DNA of 64,000 bases, from NCBI RefSeq assembly GCF_011758745.1, contig NZ_JAANOV010000001.1, forward strand, positions 2,666,001-2,730,000, in the 5' to 3' direction. Origin of the DNA: Amycolatopsis granulosa. Lineage in GTDB: Bacteria > Actinomycetota > Actinomycetes > Mycobacteriales > Pseudonocardiaceae. The position numbers were made by a program, and so were the translations under genes. Of this stretch, positions 1-15,161 are shown in pieces; the first letter of the stretch is position 1, and every line of letters begins with the position of its first letter. The notes below the pieces were generated by a model that was given only the letters and a program-made list of their open reading frames with translations, was not told the origin of the DNA and searched no databases.

Positions 1-396
1 CCCGAGGCCGTTGCTCGCATCGAGCAGCTCGTTCTGCAGACGCTCGATCATGGTCTTCTCGCGGCGGGCCCGCGAGAAGCTGACGATCCAACGCAGCGCA
101 AGGGTGGTCGAGCGGCCGGGCTTGACCTCGATCGGCACCTGGTAGGTGGCACCACCGACGCGGCGGCTCTTCACCTCGATGCTCGGCTTCACGTTGTCCA
201 GCGCACGCTTGAGCGTGACGACGGGGTCCGTGCCGGTCTTCTCCCGGGCACCTTCCAGCGCGCCGTACACGATGCGCTCGGCCAGCGATCGCTTGCCGTC
301 GGTCAGCACCTTGTTGATCAGCTGGGTGACCAGCGGGGAACCGTAGACCGGGTCGGAGATCAGCGGCCGCTTCGGGGCCGGACCCTTGCGGGGCAT
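1..396 (-). CDS. rpsG: 30S ribosomal protein S7 (3' part cut by window edge)
   Basis: Primary binder of the 16S rRNA 3' major domain that nucleates assembly of the small-subunit head. The visible 132 codons start [20 protein letters not shown], the standard actinobacterial S7 N-terminus; S7 is about 156 residues, so roughly the last 24 codons lie beyond position 1. The ATG (394-396) shares one base with the TAA stop of rpsL (TAATG), so it is translationally coupled to rpsL in the str operon. fusA and tuf would be expected next, outside the window. Confidence 0.97.
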   Translation of the reverse strand, partial: MPRKGPAPKRPLISDPVYGSPLVTQLINKVLTDGKRSLAERIVYGALEGAREKTGTDPVVTLKRALDNVKPSIEVKSRRVGGATYQVPIEVKPGRSTTLALRWIVSFSRARREKTMIERLQNELLDASNGLG

Positions 397-770
397 TAGC
401 TCTTCTCCTTCTTCGCGCCGTACCGGCTGCGCGCCTGCTTGCGGTTCTTCACACCCTGGGTGTCGAGCGAACCGCGGATGATCTTGTAGCGAACGCCGGG
501 CAGGTCCTTCACACGACCACCGCGCACGAGCACCATCGAGTGCTCCTGCAGGTTGTGGCCCTCGCCCGGGATGTAGGCGGTGACCTCGATGCCGCTGGTC
601 AGCTTCACACGCGCGACCTTGCGCAGCGCCGAGTTCGGCTTCTTGGGCGTCGTGGTGTACACGCGAGTGCACACGCCACGCCGCTGCGGACTCCCCTTGA
701 GGGCCGCGGTCTTCTGCTTGGCAGCCTTGTCCTGGCGGCCCTTGCGGACCAGCTGCTGGATCGTGGGCAA
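396..770 (-). CDS. rpsL: 30S ribosomal protein S12
   Basis: Decoding-centre protein of the small subunit and classical streptomycin-resistance target. The 124 residues begin [13 protein letters not shown], the universal S12 start, and contain the conserved [16 protein letters not shown] and [11 protein letters not shown] segments with the usual lysines, so no streptomycin-resistance change is evident. The start codon is TTG (768-770), with a GAAGG-type ribosome site about nine bases upstream. It is the first gene of the str operon; on this strand it follows a 500-base gap containing its promoter region. Confidence 0.97.
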   Translation of the reverse strand: MPTIQQLVRKGRQDKAAKQKTAALKGSPQRRGVCTRVYTTTPKKPNSALRKVARVKLTSGIEVTAYIPGEGHNLQEHSMVLVRGGRVKDLPGVRYKIIRGSLDTQGVKNRKQARSRYGAKKEKS

Positions 771-1277
771 TGGACCAGCCTTCTGTCGCGTCTTGCTTGT
801 TCCGTCTTTGTTTCTCCCCGGTCCCCGAGGTCGGGCGTGTCGGCCCGCGTCTGGGCCTTCCGGCCGTTAACGTTCCCTCGGATTTTCCGCGGAGCTCCGC
901 TTCGCCGCGGCCGTCGCCACGATGCCGGAGCATCCCCGCTTGGCCGAAAAGCACGCAGAGCGGCCCGACACATGCCGGGCACAGTCGTCAAAGATACCCG
1001 CCCGTGGACAAGGGGACGACTTGGGGGTCGTTTCCGGCACGAGGAGGGCGCAGATGGCGCTGTCCCAGCTTATCCGATCGAACCCGCCCGCGGGGCTCGC
1101 CGGAGATCATGTTCCACCGCGCACCTGCATGGGGTGCAACGCGCGACGGCCCGCGACCATTCCCCCGACCAGGGGTCCGGCGGGCATTTTCGGAGATTTC
1201 GCCCACCCGGTCGGCGACTGCCGCCATGCTTGGACCACGCGACCCCGGAGTCGCGCGACATCGTGGGGAGGTTCGTC
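771..1277. other. intergenic region between divergent rpsL and T7SS cassette 1
   Basis: About 500 bases with no credible gene. It must carry the divergent promoters of rpsL (minus) and of the cassette starting at 1278 (plus). On the minus strand a TTGACG hexamer (986-991) is a possible -35 box, but no convincing -10 box follows at 17 bases. Just before 1278 a strong GGGGAGG ribosome site is seen. Short open frames here lack any recognisable protein. Confidence 0.5.
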
Positions 1278-1886
1278 GTGTCACCCGAGTTCGATCGGCT
1301 CGTGGCCCAGTTCGAGCAGTTCCGGTCCCGGTTGCGGCGGGCCGACGAGCGGTTCGCCGCCGTCGGCCGGATGAGTCAGGAGCTGGCCGGGCTGGAGGTG
1401 GTCGCCACCTCGCCCGACCGCGCGGTCACGGTCGTCGCCGGCCCGTCCGGCGCGATCAAGGACATCCGGCTCACCGAGCAGGCGATGCGCCGGCCGCCGC
1501 AGGCGCTGTCCACCGCGCTGATGACCACCCTGCGGCAGGCCGTCGCCGAGGCCGCGCGGCGACAGGCCGGAATCGTGGAGAACGCGGTCGGTGGCGAGAT
1601 GAACCTCACCGACCAGGTGCTCGAGACCCAGGCCCAGCTGTTCGGGACCACCGCCGAGGAGCTGCGCGCCACGATGGGGCGGACCACGCCCGCACCGGCC
1701 TCCCCGGCTCCGCAGGCGGAGACTGCGCCCGCGGACCCGGCTCCCGCGCGCCGTCCCGGCCACGAGGAAGGCGAAGACTTCTCGCAGGAGGACTTCTTCG
1801 ACGACAAGGCGTCACCGGCTCCCCCGCCCCCGCCCGAGGACCACCAGGACGACGACTTCCTCGGCCTCGACGAGGAGGACCGGTGA
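1278..1886 (+). CDS. YbaB/EbfC-like protein, cassette 1
   Basis: A 202-residue protein whose first ~110 residues resemble the YbaB/EbfC nucleoid-associated fold: a helical start, then a beta segment (VVATSPDRAVTVVAGPSGAI) and a long helix rich in Ala (about residues 70-105). The tail is Pro/Glu/Asp rich and strongly acidic, unlike canonical 105-residue YbaB. GTG start at 1278 is chosen for the GGGGAGG site six bases upstream. The stop overlaps the next GTG (GTGA), so it is coupled to an EspC-like gene. In actinobacteria such long YbaB-like proteins sit beside ESX-secretion targets; a chaperone or adaptor role is an inference, not known. It is paralogous to 3498-4073. Confidence 0.8.
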   Translation: MSPEFDRLVAQFEQFRSRLRRADERFAAVGRMSQELAGLEVVATSPDRAVTVVAGPSGAIKDIRLTEQAMRRPPQALSTALMTTLRQAVAEAARRQAGIVENAVGGEMNLTDQVLETQAQLFGTTAEELRATMGRTTPAPASPAPQAETAPADPAPARRPGHEEGEDFSQEDFFDDKASPAPPPPPEDHQDDDFLGLDEEDR

Positions 1887-2230
1887 GCGCGGGCGGCTAC
1901 TCGGTCGATCCCGCCGCGCTGACCAGGTACTCCGGCGAACTGAACGCCAACCGGGCCGCGGTCGCGCAGGTCACCGGCAAGGTCGGCCAGGCCGACGTGG
2001 GCGACAGGTCGTGGGGCCTGGTCGGGCTGTTCGTCAAGCACCAGTACACCGAGCTGCTGACCGATCTGAAGGGCCTGCTCAAGGACATGGAAACCGGTCT
2101 GGGCTCCGCCTCGGCCAAGATCGCGGACGCCGCCCGGGCGTACCGGGAGGCGGACGACACCCACGGGCGTGCCCTGGCCGAGATCGCCGAGCAACTGGAC
2201 GACGTCATCGTGGGTGATCTCAATGGCTGA
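1883..2230 (+). CDS. EspC-like type VII secretion target, cassette 1
   Basis: A 115-residue, mostly helical protein with the pattern of the EspC (ESX-1 secretion-associated) family: G-x-x-VDPAAL near the start, a central WGLVG, then a long helix ending AARAYREAD. The central Trp-Gly turn between two helices is the WXG-like hairpin shared by ESX substrates, and the Y-x-x-x-D pattern after it resembles the ESX export signal. GTG 1883 overlaps the preceding stop by four bases; its own end overlaps the next gene by eight. No ESX core ATPase gene is in the window, so export would use a system encoded elsewhere. Confidence 0.8.
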   Translation: MSAGGYSVDPAALTRYSGELNANRAAVAQVTGKVGQADVGDRSWGLVGLFVKHQYTELLTDLKGLLKDMETGLGSASAKIADAARAYREADDTHGRALAEIAEQLDDVIVGDLNG

Positions 2231-3272
2231 GGGGGAAGTGGCGGACCCGCTGGGCGCCATCGAGATCGAGCCCGAAAAGACCTACGGCGAGAAGTTCGCC
2301 GAGGCGCTGCCGGTCGCCGGCGCCGCGATCAAGACGTTCGACAGCGGCACGAAGGCTTTCGAGGACGGCAACTTCCAGTTCGCCGAAATCCGGAACGTGG
2401 CCGCGGAGGGCGGCAACTTCGTCCAGTCCTGCCTGGACGTCAAGGAGATCGCCACCGACCCGATCGGGTGGCTCGTCGGTGAGGGCCTGGACTTCCTGGT
2501 GTCGGTGTGCGGACCGCTGCAGGACGCGATCCACTTCGTGAGCGGCGACGGCGAGGAGCTGTCCCGGGCCGCGGACAACTTCAACTCCATCGCCGAGGGA
2601 CTCGAGGAGTTCGGCAAGCTGTTCGCCGACCAGGCGGAGACCGCGTTGTCCGGCTGGGAAGGCCAGGCGGCGAACACGGCCGCGGACAAACTGGGGCAGT
2701 TCGCGGGCGGCGTCGGCGGGGTAGCCGCGCAGGCCGGGAACATCGCCCAGCTGCTGCAGATCTCGAGCATGGTGATGACCGTCGTCGAGGAGTTCGTGAA
2801 GGGCCTGCTCACCGAGCTCATCACGTGGCTGGTGATGATCTGGGTACCCGCGCTGGCCTCGGCGATCGTCACCTGCGGCGCGTCCACCGCGGCCGCGGGT
2901 GCCGCCACCACCGTCCGGGTCACGCAGGCCGGCGGCCGCGCGACCCGGCAGATCGGCAAGCTCCAGCAGATCCTCGACCGGATCAGGGAAATCCTCGCCG
3001 ATCTGAAGACCTTCGTGACCGACGTGCGCGGAGTAGCCGGGAGGGCGCTGGACGCCAGGCGCGTGGAGACGGCCGCGCGAGGTGCGGTCGGTGAGCGTCT
3101 GCACGACGGGTTCGGCCGGTCCGTGCTGCGCAAGGTGGGCCAGACGTCCGCGGACCAGGTCAAGCTGACCAAGATTCCCGAGCACTTCGACGGTGTGAGC
3201 AAGGCCGTCGAGTACGGCGGCGTCGGCGAGCAGTCCACGACCGAGGAGACGAAGCAAGACCTGGACTTCTAG
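2223..3272 (+). CDS. CpnT-N/WXG-like large secretion-target protein, cassette 1
   Basis: A 349-residue protein. Residues ~80-190 resemble the N-terminal WXG100-like domain of CpnT-type proteins (DPIGWLVGEGLDFLV, then a helix and SGWEGQAANTAADKL with Trp145), followed by a strongly hydrophobic helix (about residues 195-225) and a coiled, charged tail. No recognised toxin or enzymatic domain was found in the C-terminal ~100 residues. ATG 2223 overlaps the EspC-like gene by eight bases. It probably forms a complex with that partner, as WXG-type proteins do (inference). Paralogue of 4419-5729. Confidence 0.72.
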   Translation: MAEGEVADPLGAIEIEPEKTYGEKFAEALPVAGAAIKTFDSGTKAFEDGNFQFAEIRNVAAEGGNFVQSCLDVKEIATDPIGWLVGEGLDFLVSVCGPLQDAIHFVSGDGEELSRAADNFNSIAEGLEEFGKLFADQAETALSGWEGQAANTAADKLGQFAGGVGGVAAQAGNIAQLLQISSMVMTVVEEFVKGLLTELITWLVMIWVPALASAIVTCGASTAAAGAATTVRVTQAGGRATRQIGKLQQILDRIREILADLKTFVTDVRGVAGRALDARRVETAARGAVGERLHDGFGRSVLRKVGQTSADQVKLTKIPEHFDGVSKAVEYGGVGEQSTTEETKQDLDF

Positions 3273-3314
3273 CCCCGGCGCGACCCACCGCAACCCGCCA
3301 ATTCACCGCCCCCA

Positions 3315-3381
3315 ACGGCGAACACGCCGCCCGCACGGGCGAACACGGCGCCCGCAGGGGCGAACACGCCGGCGGCGACCG
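3315..3381. repeat. 21-bp tandem repeat array, copy A
   Basis: Three consecutive 21-base units begin at 3319, 3340 and 3361, each starting CGAACACG followed by a GC-rich half. The first two units differ at only two or three positions; the third diverges in its second half. The same period and unit recur at 48339-48401, 45 kb away, also just downstream of a stop codon. The array lies between the two secretion cassettes. Confidence 0.8.
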
Positions 3382-3497
3382 GCGCCGGCGTGATGGCTGG
3401 CCCGGGCGGCGTGTTGGTCGTCGGGCGCCCGGGTTGAACACCGGTAGTGCATGATCCGGTACCGAAGGTGCGTTTTTTCCACCCGGGGAGGGACCGG

Positions 3498-4073
3498 ATG
3501 CCCTACGGCAGCCACGGCGATCTGATCGACCACCTGCACCGCAAGCTCGGCGAGGCCGAGCAGCGCAAGCGCGACGGCGCGCGGCGGATGGCGGCGCTCA
3601 CCCAGATGAAGGACCAGCTGAGCGCCCTGTCGGTCACGGTCTCGTCGCCGGACCGGTCCGTCACGGTCGTCGCGGGAGCCGGCGGCGGTGTGCGGTCGGT
3701 CCGCGTCAGCCAGGACGCACTGGACGGTAGCGCGATCCAACTGTCGTCCACGATCACCAGCACCATCCACGAGGCGGTCGCCGCGGCCGCCCGGCAGCAG
3801 GCGGTGATCGTGCAGGAGGCGCTCGGCGAGCAGAGCACCGTGCTGGAATCGGTGCTCCAGACGCAGGCCGAGGCGTTCGGCACGACGGTCGCCGACCTCA
3901 AGGCGAAGCTGGCCGACGAGCGCCCGGTCGTCCCGCCACGCCCGATCGACCAGGGCGCGGACTTCACCGAGGAGGACTTCCTCGACGAACGGCCGGAGGA
4001 ACGCCCCGCTCAACCGGCGCCCCGTCGGGAGGCGGGCGACGAGGACTACATCGACCCGTTCGCGGACGCGTGA
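3498..4073 (+). CDS. YbaB/EbfC-like protein, cassette 2
   Basis: A 191-residue paralogue of the protein at 1278-1886, sharing the order helix, TVSSPDRSVTVVAGAGGGV, long Ala-rich helix, then LQTQAEAFGTT (compare TQAQLFGTT in the first copy) and an acidic, Pro-rich tail with an EEDFLDE motif. ATG 3498 is preceded by GGGGAGGG at a good distance; an upstream in-frame ATG at 3447 lacks such a site. The stop overlaps the next start region. A DNA-binding role is possible from the fold, but the secretion-gene context suggests another job. Confidence 0.8.
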   Translation: MPYGSHGDLIDHLHRKLGEAEQRKRDGARRMAALTQMKDQLSALSVTVSSPDRSVTVVAGAGGGVRSVRVSQDALDGSAIQLSSTITSTIHEAVAAAARQQAVIVQEALGEQSTVLESVLQTQAEAFGTTVADLKAKLADERPVVPPRPIDQGADFTEEDFLDERPEERPAQPAPRREAGDEDYIDPFADA

Positions 4074-4417
4074 TGGCCGACGGGTTCCAGGTCGACGTCG
4101 ACGCCCTCCGCAGGACGGCGGCGCAGCTGAGTGGCCGCACCGAGAAGGTGTCGGAGCTGCAGCAGGCGGCGGCCGGGGCGGACGTGCCGCCGGTGTCGTG
4201 GGGTCTGCTCGGCGCACCCGTGCACGCGTTCTACGGACAGATGCTCGGCCACCTGAAAGACCACCTGAAAGAGATGTCCGACGGCTATACCGCGATCGGC
4301 ACGAAACTGACCGGCGCGGCCGACGCCTACCAGGGGATGGACGACGAGGTGGTGGGCGCGTTCGGCGACCTCGGCGAACAGCTCGCGGAGACCGGCACCG
4401 GACCGGAGGTGAACTGA
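4070..4417 (+). CDS. EspC-like type VII secretion target, cassette 2
   Basis: A 115-residue paralogue of 1883-2230 with G-x-x-VDVDALRRTAAQL, a central SWGLLG turn and a closing helix AADAYQGMD. GTG 4070 and ATG 4073 are both possible starts in the same frame, overlapping the upstream stop. Nothing but one base separates it from the next gene, so the three genes are one transcript. Confidence 0.8.
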   Translation: MMADGFQVDVDALRRTAAQLSGRTEKVSELQQAAAGADVPPVSWGLLGAPVHAFYGQMLGHLKDHLKEMSDGYTAIGTKLTGAADAYQGMDDEVVGAFGDLGEQLAETGTGPEVN

Positions 4418-4418
4418 C

Positions 4419-5729
4419 GTGCCCACGAACGCGGAGGCGCTGGCCGAGAACTTCGGTTCCGGCTACGACGCCGAAGACGTCCAGGAGAAGATCGACGACA
4501 CGGCGCCGGTCAAGCTGTACTCGGGCGCCGCCGACACCGTCGAGGCCGGGTTCCGGCTCGGCGAGGACCTGGCGCAGGGCGACGTCCAGGCGCTGGTCTC
4601 GGACGCCGCGGACGCGTTCGGCACGGCCACCTCGTTCGTCGACGAGGCCACCGACACCATCGGCGGCATCGTGTCCGACCCGCTGGGCTGGCTCATCTCC
4701 AACGGCGTCGGCTTCCTGGTCAGCTGGATCAAACCGCTCGAGGACGCGCTCGAACTCGTCACCGGCGACCCCGACGCCCTGGAGGCCGGTGCGACCGCGT
4801 TCAACGAGCTCGGCGCGCAGATCGAGGCGCTGCGTCAGGAGACCGAAGAGCTGCTCACCACCGGTCTCGCCGACTGGCGGGGCGACGGCGCCGACGCCGC
4901 GAGCAAGCGGCTGAGCGACTTCCGGGACGGCCTGTCGGGCACCGCCGGCGCGACGACGGAACTGGCCACGCTGCTGGCGGTGAGCTCGGCGGTGATGAGC
5001 ATCGCGAAGGACGTCGTCCTGAGCATCATCAGCGACTTCGTCGAATGGCTGATCGTCACCTGGCTCGCCGCGCTGGCCGCCACGTTCGTCACCTTCGGCG
5101 GCTCCGAAGCGGCGGCGGCCGCGGCCACCGCCGCCCGCGCCGGGACGGAAACCACCAAGGTGAGCCGCTGGGTGCAGAAACTCACCACGGTGCTCGACAA
5201 GATCAAGGGCCTGATCGACAAGATCAAGGCGTTCCTGGACAAGATCCCGGGGTTCCGCAAGATCGCCGATTCGGTCGGCAAGGCCGCGGACGGCCTGGGC
5301 ACCAGAAAGCTCACCGACAAGGTCGGCCGTCAGCTGACCGACGGCGTGCTGACGGACAACCTCGGCGAGGAGGCGGCGGCCGCGATCCGCGAGCGCGCGA
5401 AGGACGCGGCCGGCCACGCGATCGGCCGCGGGAACACGCCCAGCCTGACCAGGGACCTCCACGAGGCGGTCAGTGACACCATCGGCGGCCAGGCCGCTGG
5501 CAAGCTCAAGGAGTTCGCCGTCGATGCGGTGAAGGACAAGGTCTACGCGACGAGCGAAACCGGCAGCGACGAGGTCCCCGGCGGCAAGCGGGAGACCCCG
5601 GACATCCCCGGCACGATCGAGAAGACCCAGGAAACCGTGGACGAGTTCACCGAGGCCGTCGAGCAGGTCGAGGACCACGGCGACCGCGGGATGCCGGATC
5701 GCGACATCAGCGGCAAGCTCGGCTTCTGA
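4419..5729 (+). CDS. CpnT-N/WXG-like large secretion-target protein, cassette 2
   Basis: A 436-residue paralogue of 2223-3272 with the same layout: DPLGWLISNGVGFLVSWIKPL, a helix, LADWRGDGADAASKRL (Trp153), a hydrophobic helix (about 190-225) and then a longer C-terminal part rich in Lys/Asp with coiled-coil character. No toxin, nuclease or transferase motif was recognised. GTG 4419 follows the EspC-like stop by one base. Its transcript should end at the hairpin at 5741-5772. Confidence 0.72.
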   Translation: MPTNAEALAENFGSGYDAEDVQEKIDDTAPVKLYSGAADTVEAGFRLGEDLAQGDVQALVSDAADAFGTATSFVDEATDTIGGIVSDPLGWLISNGVGFLVSWIKPLEDALELVTGDPDALEAGATAFNELGAQIEALRQETEELLTTGLADWRGDGADAASKRLSDFRDGLSGTAGATTELATLLAVSSAVMSIAKDVVLSIISDFVEWLIVTWLAALAATFVTFGGSEAAAAAATAARAGTETTKVSRWVQKLTTVLDKIKGLIDKIKAFLDKIPGFRKIADSVGKAADGLGTRKLTDKVGRQLTDGVLTDNLGEEAAAAIRERAKDAAGHAIGRGNTPSLTRDLHEAVSDTIGGQAAGKLKEFAVDAVKDKVYATSETGSDEVPGGKRETPDIPGTIEKTQETVDEFTEAVEQVEDHGDRGMPDRDISGKLGF

Positions 5730-5740
5730 CCGGAACGCGA

Positions 5741-5772
5741 ACGGGGCCCCAGGCTCGTGCCCGGGGCCCCGT
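5741..5772. terminator. bidirectional hairpin terminator
   Basis: Perfect 10-base stem (5741-5750 with 5763-5772, ACGGGGCCCC) around a 12-base loop. It lies 11 bases after the stop of the plus-strand cassette and 12 bases after the stop of the minus-strand small gene, so it can serve both. No clear T tract, as is common in actinobacteria. Confidence 0.7.
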
Positions 5773-5784
5773 CACGTGTGCGAG

Positions 5785-5931
5785 CTATTCGTCCTCGTCC
5801 GGCTTCGCGTGGTCCGGCTTGCCCGGATTGGGGTCGCGGGACAGGTCGATGGCCGGGTGGCGCGGGGCGCCCTCCGGTGCCGCGTGGCGGCCGGTGGCCG
5901 GCGTGTCCTGCGGCGTGTGCTCAGCGTTCAC
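5785..5931 (-). CDS. small proline-rich acidic protein, 48 residues
   Basis: Unrecognised. The product starts VNAEHTPQDTPATGRHAAPE and ends GKPDHAKPDEDE; it is hydrophilic, Pro/His/Asp rich, probably disordered, with no signal peptide or membrane segment. GTG 5931 has a GAGGAGG ribosome site about six bases upstream, and the frame is flanked by hairpin terminators on both sides, which argues that it is a real, separately bounded gene rather than leftover sequence. It lies directly downstream of rpoC. Confidence 0.55.
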   Translation of the reverse strand: MNAEHTPQDTPATGRHAAPEGAPRHPAIDLSRDPNPGKPDHAKPDEDE

Positions 5932-6002
5932 AACGCCCTCCTCGTGTCGCTCCGGTGTGAACCCGGGGCTCACGCTACCGCCGCGCCCCGGCCCGGACAC
6001 GA

Positions 6003-6040
6003 CGAAGCCCCCGGCTCCGGAAGAGGAGCCGGGGGCTTCG
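6003..6040 (-). terminator. rpoC terminator
   Basis: Perfect 16-base stem (6003-6018 with 6025-6040) and six-base loop, seven bases beyond the rpoC stop. The best hairpin in the left part of the window. Confidence 0.85.
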
Positions 6041-6046
6041 CGGCTG

Positions 6047-9958
<3,912 letters not shown>

Positions 9959-10002
9959 GTGGGTGCATCCCCTTTGGGGTTGATTCGGCTAGAGGAAGCG
10001 GG

Positions 10003-10036
10003 GACCCGGGCGGGGCGGTGCGGCCCCGCCCGGGTT
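10003..10036 (-). other. intercistronic hairpin between rpoB and rpoC
   Basis: A GC-only stem (10004-10016 with 10023-10035, ACCCGGGCGGGGC arms) with a six-base loop begins a few bases after the rpoB stop. There is no T tract and rpoC must be co-transcribed, so an attenuator or mRNA-processing/stability element is more likely than a full terminator. Confidence 0.6.
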
Positions 10037-10042
10037 CCTACG

Positions 10043-13543
<3,501 letters not shown>

Positions 13544-13580
13544 GATGCGTCCTTCCGGGGACAATGAGCGGTGCGCAGCC

Positions 13581-13609
13581 GCGATAGCAACAGCTATAGC
13601 GACTGTCAA
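13581..13609 (-). promoter_or_regulatory. candidate rpoB promoter
   Basis: On the minus strand TTGACA (13604-13609) and TATCGC (13581-13586) are separated by 17 bases, placing the transcript start near 13574, about 30 bases before the TTG start codon. The -35 box is a perfect match to consensus. A second, weaker TTGACT lies further upstream near 13825. Confidence 0.6.
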
Positions 13610-14095
13610 GGGTGCCGTGTGCCCACTATCCTAGCTTCCGTCTTCGGGCAGCCTGAAAGAGGGCAGCGCAAAGAAGCAGTCTAGCCCGAACGACGCGTTC
13701 TGTCGAGGGGGCCGCTCGATGGGGCCCGCACCTCGATCACGACGTCCTCAGGCATCGCCTCCCGGCAGTCCCTCCCGCAGGGTGCTGCCGTTGGCGATAA
13801 GCGTGAACCCCCGGCGCCGAAGAGTCAAGATGCCACGCGGCGAACCCGCCGGTTGGCGCAACGGGACAGCCGCCCGAAGACCGCCATGACCTGCGGTTTT
13901 TCCTTGTCCGGACCGTCGGGCGACGGATCCGATCACGGCGGGTTGCGGCCGGGGTCACGGCGGTTCAAGATCGTTCCGGGCGCCGGTGCGGAGCCTCGCG
14001 AAGCGGTGCGCGGGGCGCCGCGAGCGGGCCGTGGATCACGACGGGGAGTGGTGCGCTTCACCGGCAACGAGGGTCCGGGAGCACCCGGTTACGAC
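13610..14095. other. rpoB upstream region without gene
   Basis: Nearly 500 bases between the rpoB promoter and the terminator of the mce operon. Short open frames exist on both strands but none has a ribosome site or recognisable product. A TTGACT hexamer on the minus strand about 280 bases upstream of rpoB could belong to a second promoter; I see no matching -10 box at the right distance. Confidence 0.4.
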
Positions 14096-14128
14096 GACGG
14101 CCCGCCGGGCAGGGCTCGGCGGGCCGTC
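14096..14128 (-). terminator. mce operon terminator
   Basis: Perfect 12-base stem (14096-14107 with 14117-14128, GACGGCCCGCCG arms) and nine-base loop, starting about 20 bases after the stop of the last mce-operon gene. Confidence 0.75.
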
Positions 14129-14148
14129 GGTGCGCGATGTCGGCGCCC

Positions 14149-15144
14149 TCAGCGGGACGGCGCCGGGGACGCCGGCGGCGCGGGGCTGGACGGCGCCGGG
14201 GTCGCGGCGGCGGGCGGCTGCTCGGCCTGGTAGGTGTTCAGCGCCGAGACCTTCCACTTGCCGTCCGCGTACTGCATGTTCAGCCACAGCTGGGCGCTGC
14301 CGCTGGCGGTCTGGTTCTGGTCGGTCCGCGTCGAGGTCTGGTCGACGAACACCATCACCTTCGCGCGGTCGTCCTGCAGCGTGAGCACCGCGCTGCGGGT
14401 GGCCTTCACGGTGACCACGATCTTCTGCTGCGGGGCCAGCCGCTCGACGTCACCGAAGATCGCGTTGTAGGTGTTGCGGACGTCGTCGTTGAGCAGCAGG
14501 TCCTTGGCCGCGTTCTGCGTCTTGGCGATGTTGTTGTAGTCGTAGGAGAACAGCGACTCCACGGCGCCGGACGCGGCCTTGCCCACCTCGGCGGTGCGGG
14601 CGGTGTCCAGCAGGGCGGTGTTCGAGGTCAGGGCCTCGACGCGGTTGTCCTCGATCTTGAACCACACCGCGAACCCGGCCAGCACGAGTGCCAGGCCGAA
14701 CAACGCGCCGGCCAGGACGTACGGGCTCGCCTTCCGCCGGGGCGCGGCCTCGTCCGGTTCGCCGGCCTCCTCGGGCTCAGTCGCGGCGGCTTCGGCCTCG
14801 GCGTAGCTGCCCGGCCTCGGCTCGCCCGCGTCGCGTGTCTTGGGCCGGGGGCTCGGGCGGCGCGGCGCGGCCTCCTCCGGCGCCTCGGCGACCTCCGGGG
14901 CATCGACAGCCGCAGCCGCGGGCGCCGCGTGCCCGTCGGCGGCCTCCGCGGTGTCCGTGGCCTCGGCTGTGTCTGTGGTGTCGGCCTCGGCGGTGTCGGC
15001 GGTGTCGGTGGTCTCAGCGGTCTCAGCGGTCTCCGGATGGTCCTCATCCCGGGGCCGCGGGCTCGGCGAGGGCCGCCGGATCCCGGCACCGGCGATCTTG
15101 GGACGGCGGCGCACCGGCGGCGTCTGCCGGCGAGACGGTGGCAT
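14149..15144 (-). CDS. Mce-associated membrane protein (Mam), second copy
   Basis: A 331-residue protein with a long cytoplasmic N-terminus (~140 residues) of low complexity, including degenerate three-residue Thr-Ala/Asp-Glu repeats around residues 40-70, one membrane segment (ASPYVLAGALFGLALVLAGF, ~145-165), and an exported domain of NTF2-like type typical of Mce-associated proteins (SYDYNNIAKTQNAAKDLL, then VVVTVKATRSAVL). The C-terminus is Pro/Ala rich. Such proteins stabilise Mce transporter complexes in mycobacteria. It is the last gene of the operon, 17 bases after the preceding Mam gene. The repeats look like drift in a disordered linker. Confidence 0.82.
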   Translation of the reverse strand: MPPSRRQTPPVRRRPKIAGAGIRRPSPSPRPRDEDHPETAETAETTDTADTAEADTTDTAEATDTAEAADGHAAPAAAAVDAPEVAEAPEEAAPRRPSPRPKTRDAGEPRPGSYAEAEAAATEPEEAGEPDEAAPRRKASPYVLAGALFGLALVLAGFAVWFKIEDNRVEALTSNTALLDTARTAEVGKAASGAVESLFSYDYNNIAKTQNAAKDLLLNDDVRNTYNAIFGDVERLAPQQKIVVTVKATRSAVLTLQDDRAKVMVFVDQTSTRTDQNQTASGSAQLWLNMQYADGKWKVSALNTYQAEQPPAAATPAPSSPAPPASPAPSR

Positions 15145-15161
15145 GACTGGTCCTCTCCTCG

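Noticed and set aside
922-1374. Possible small Cys-containing gene between rpsL and cassette 1
   Set aside because: No ribosome site, overlaps the well-supported start at 1278, and the product resembles nothing known.
2950-3272. Toxin domain at the C-terminus of the first CpnT-N-like protein
   Set aside because: No NAD-glycohydrolase, nuclease or deaminase motif was seen, and no obvious immunity gene follows.
3315-3381. CRISPR array
   Set aside because: Units are contiguous without spacers and only three copies exist; no cas genes in the window.
13544-13609. Longer rpoB with 22 extra N-terminal residues
   Set aside because: The upstream start lies in the -35 box of a good promoter, and the TTG at 13543 gives the family N-terminus with a ribosome site.
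14930-15030. Tandem repeat in the Mam gene (Thr-Ala-Glu units)
   Set aside because: Degenerate triplet-codon repeats in a disordered linker; not an independent repeat element.
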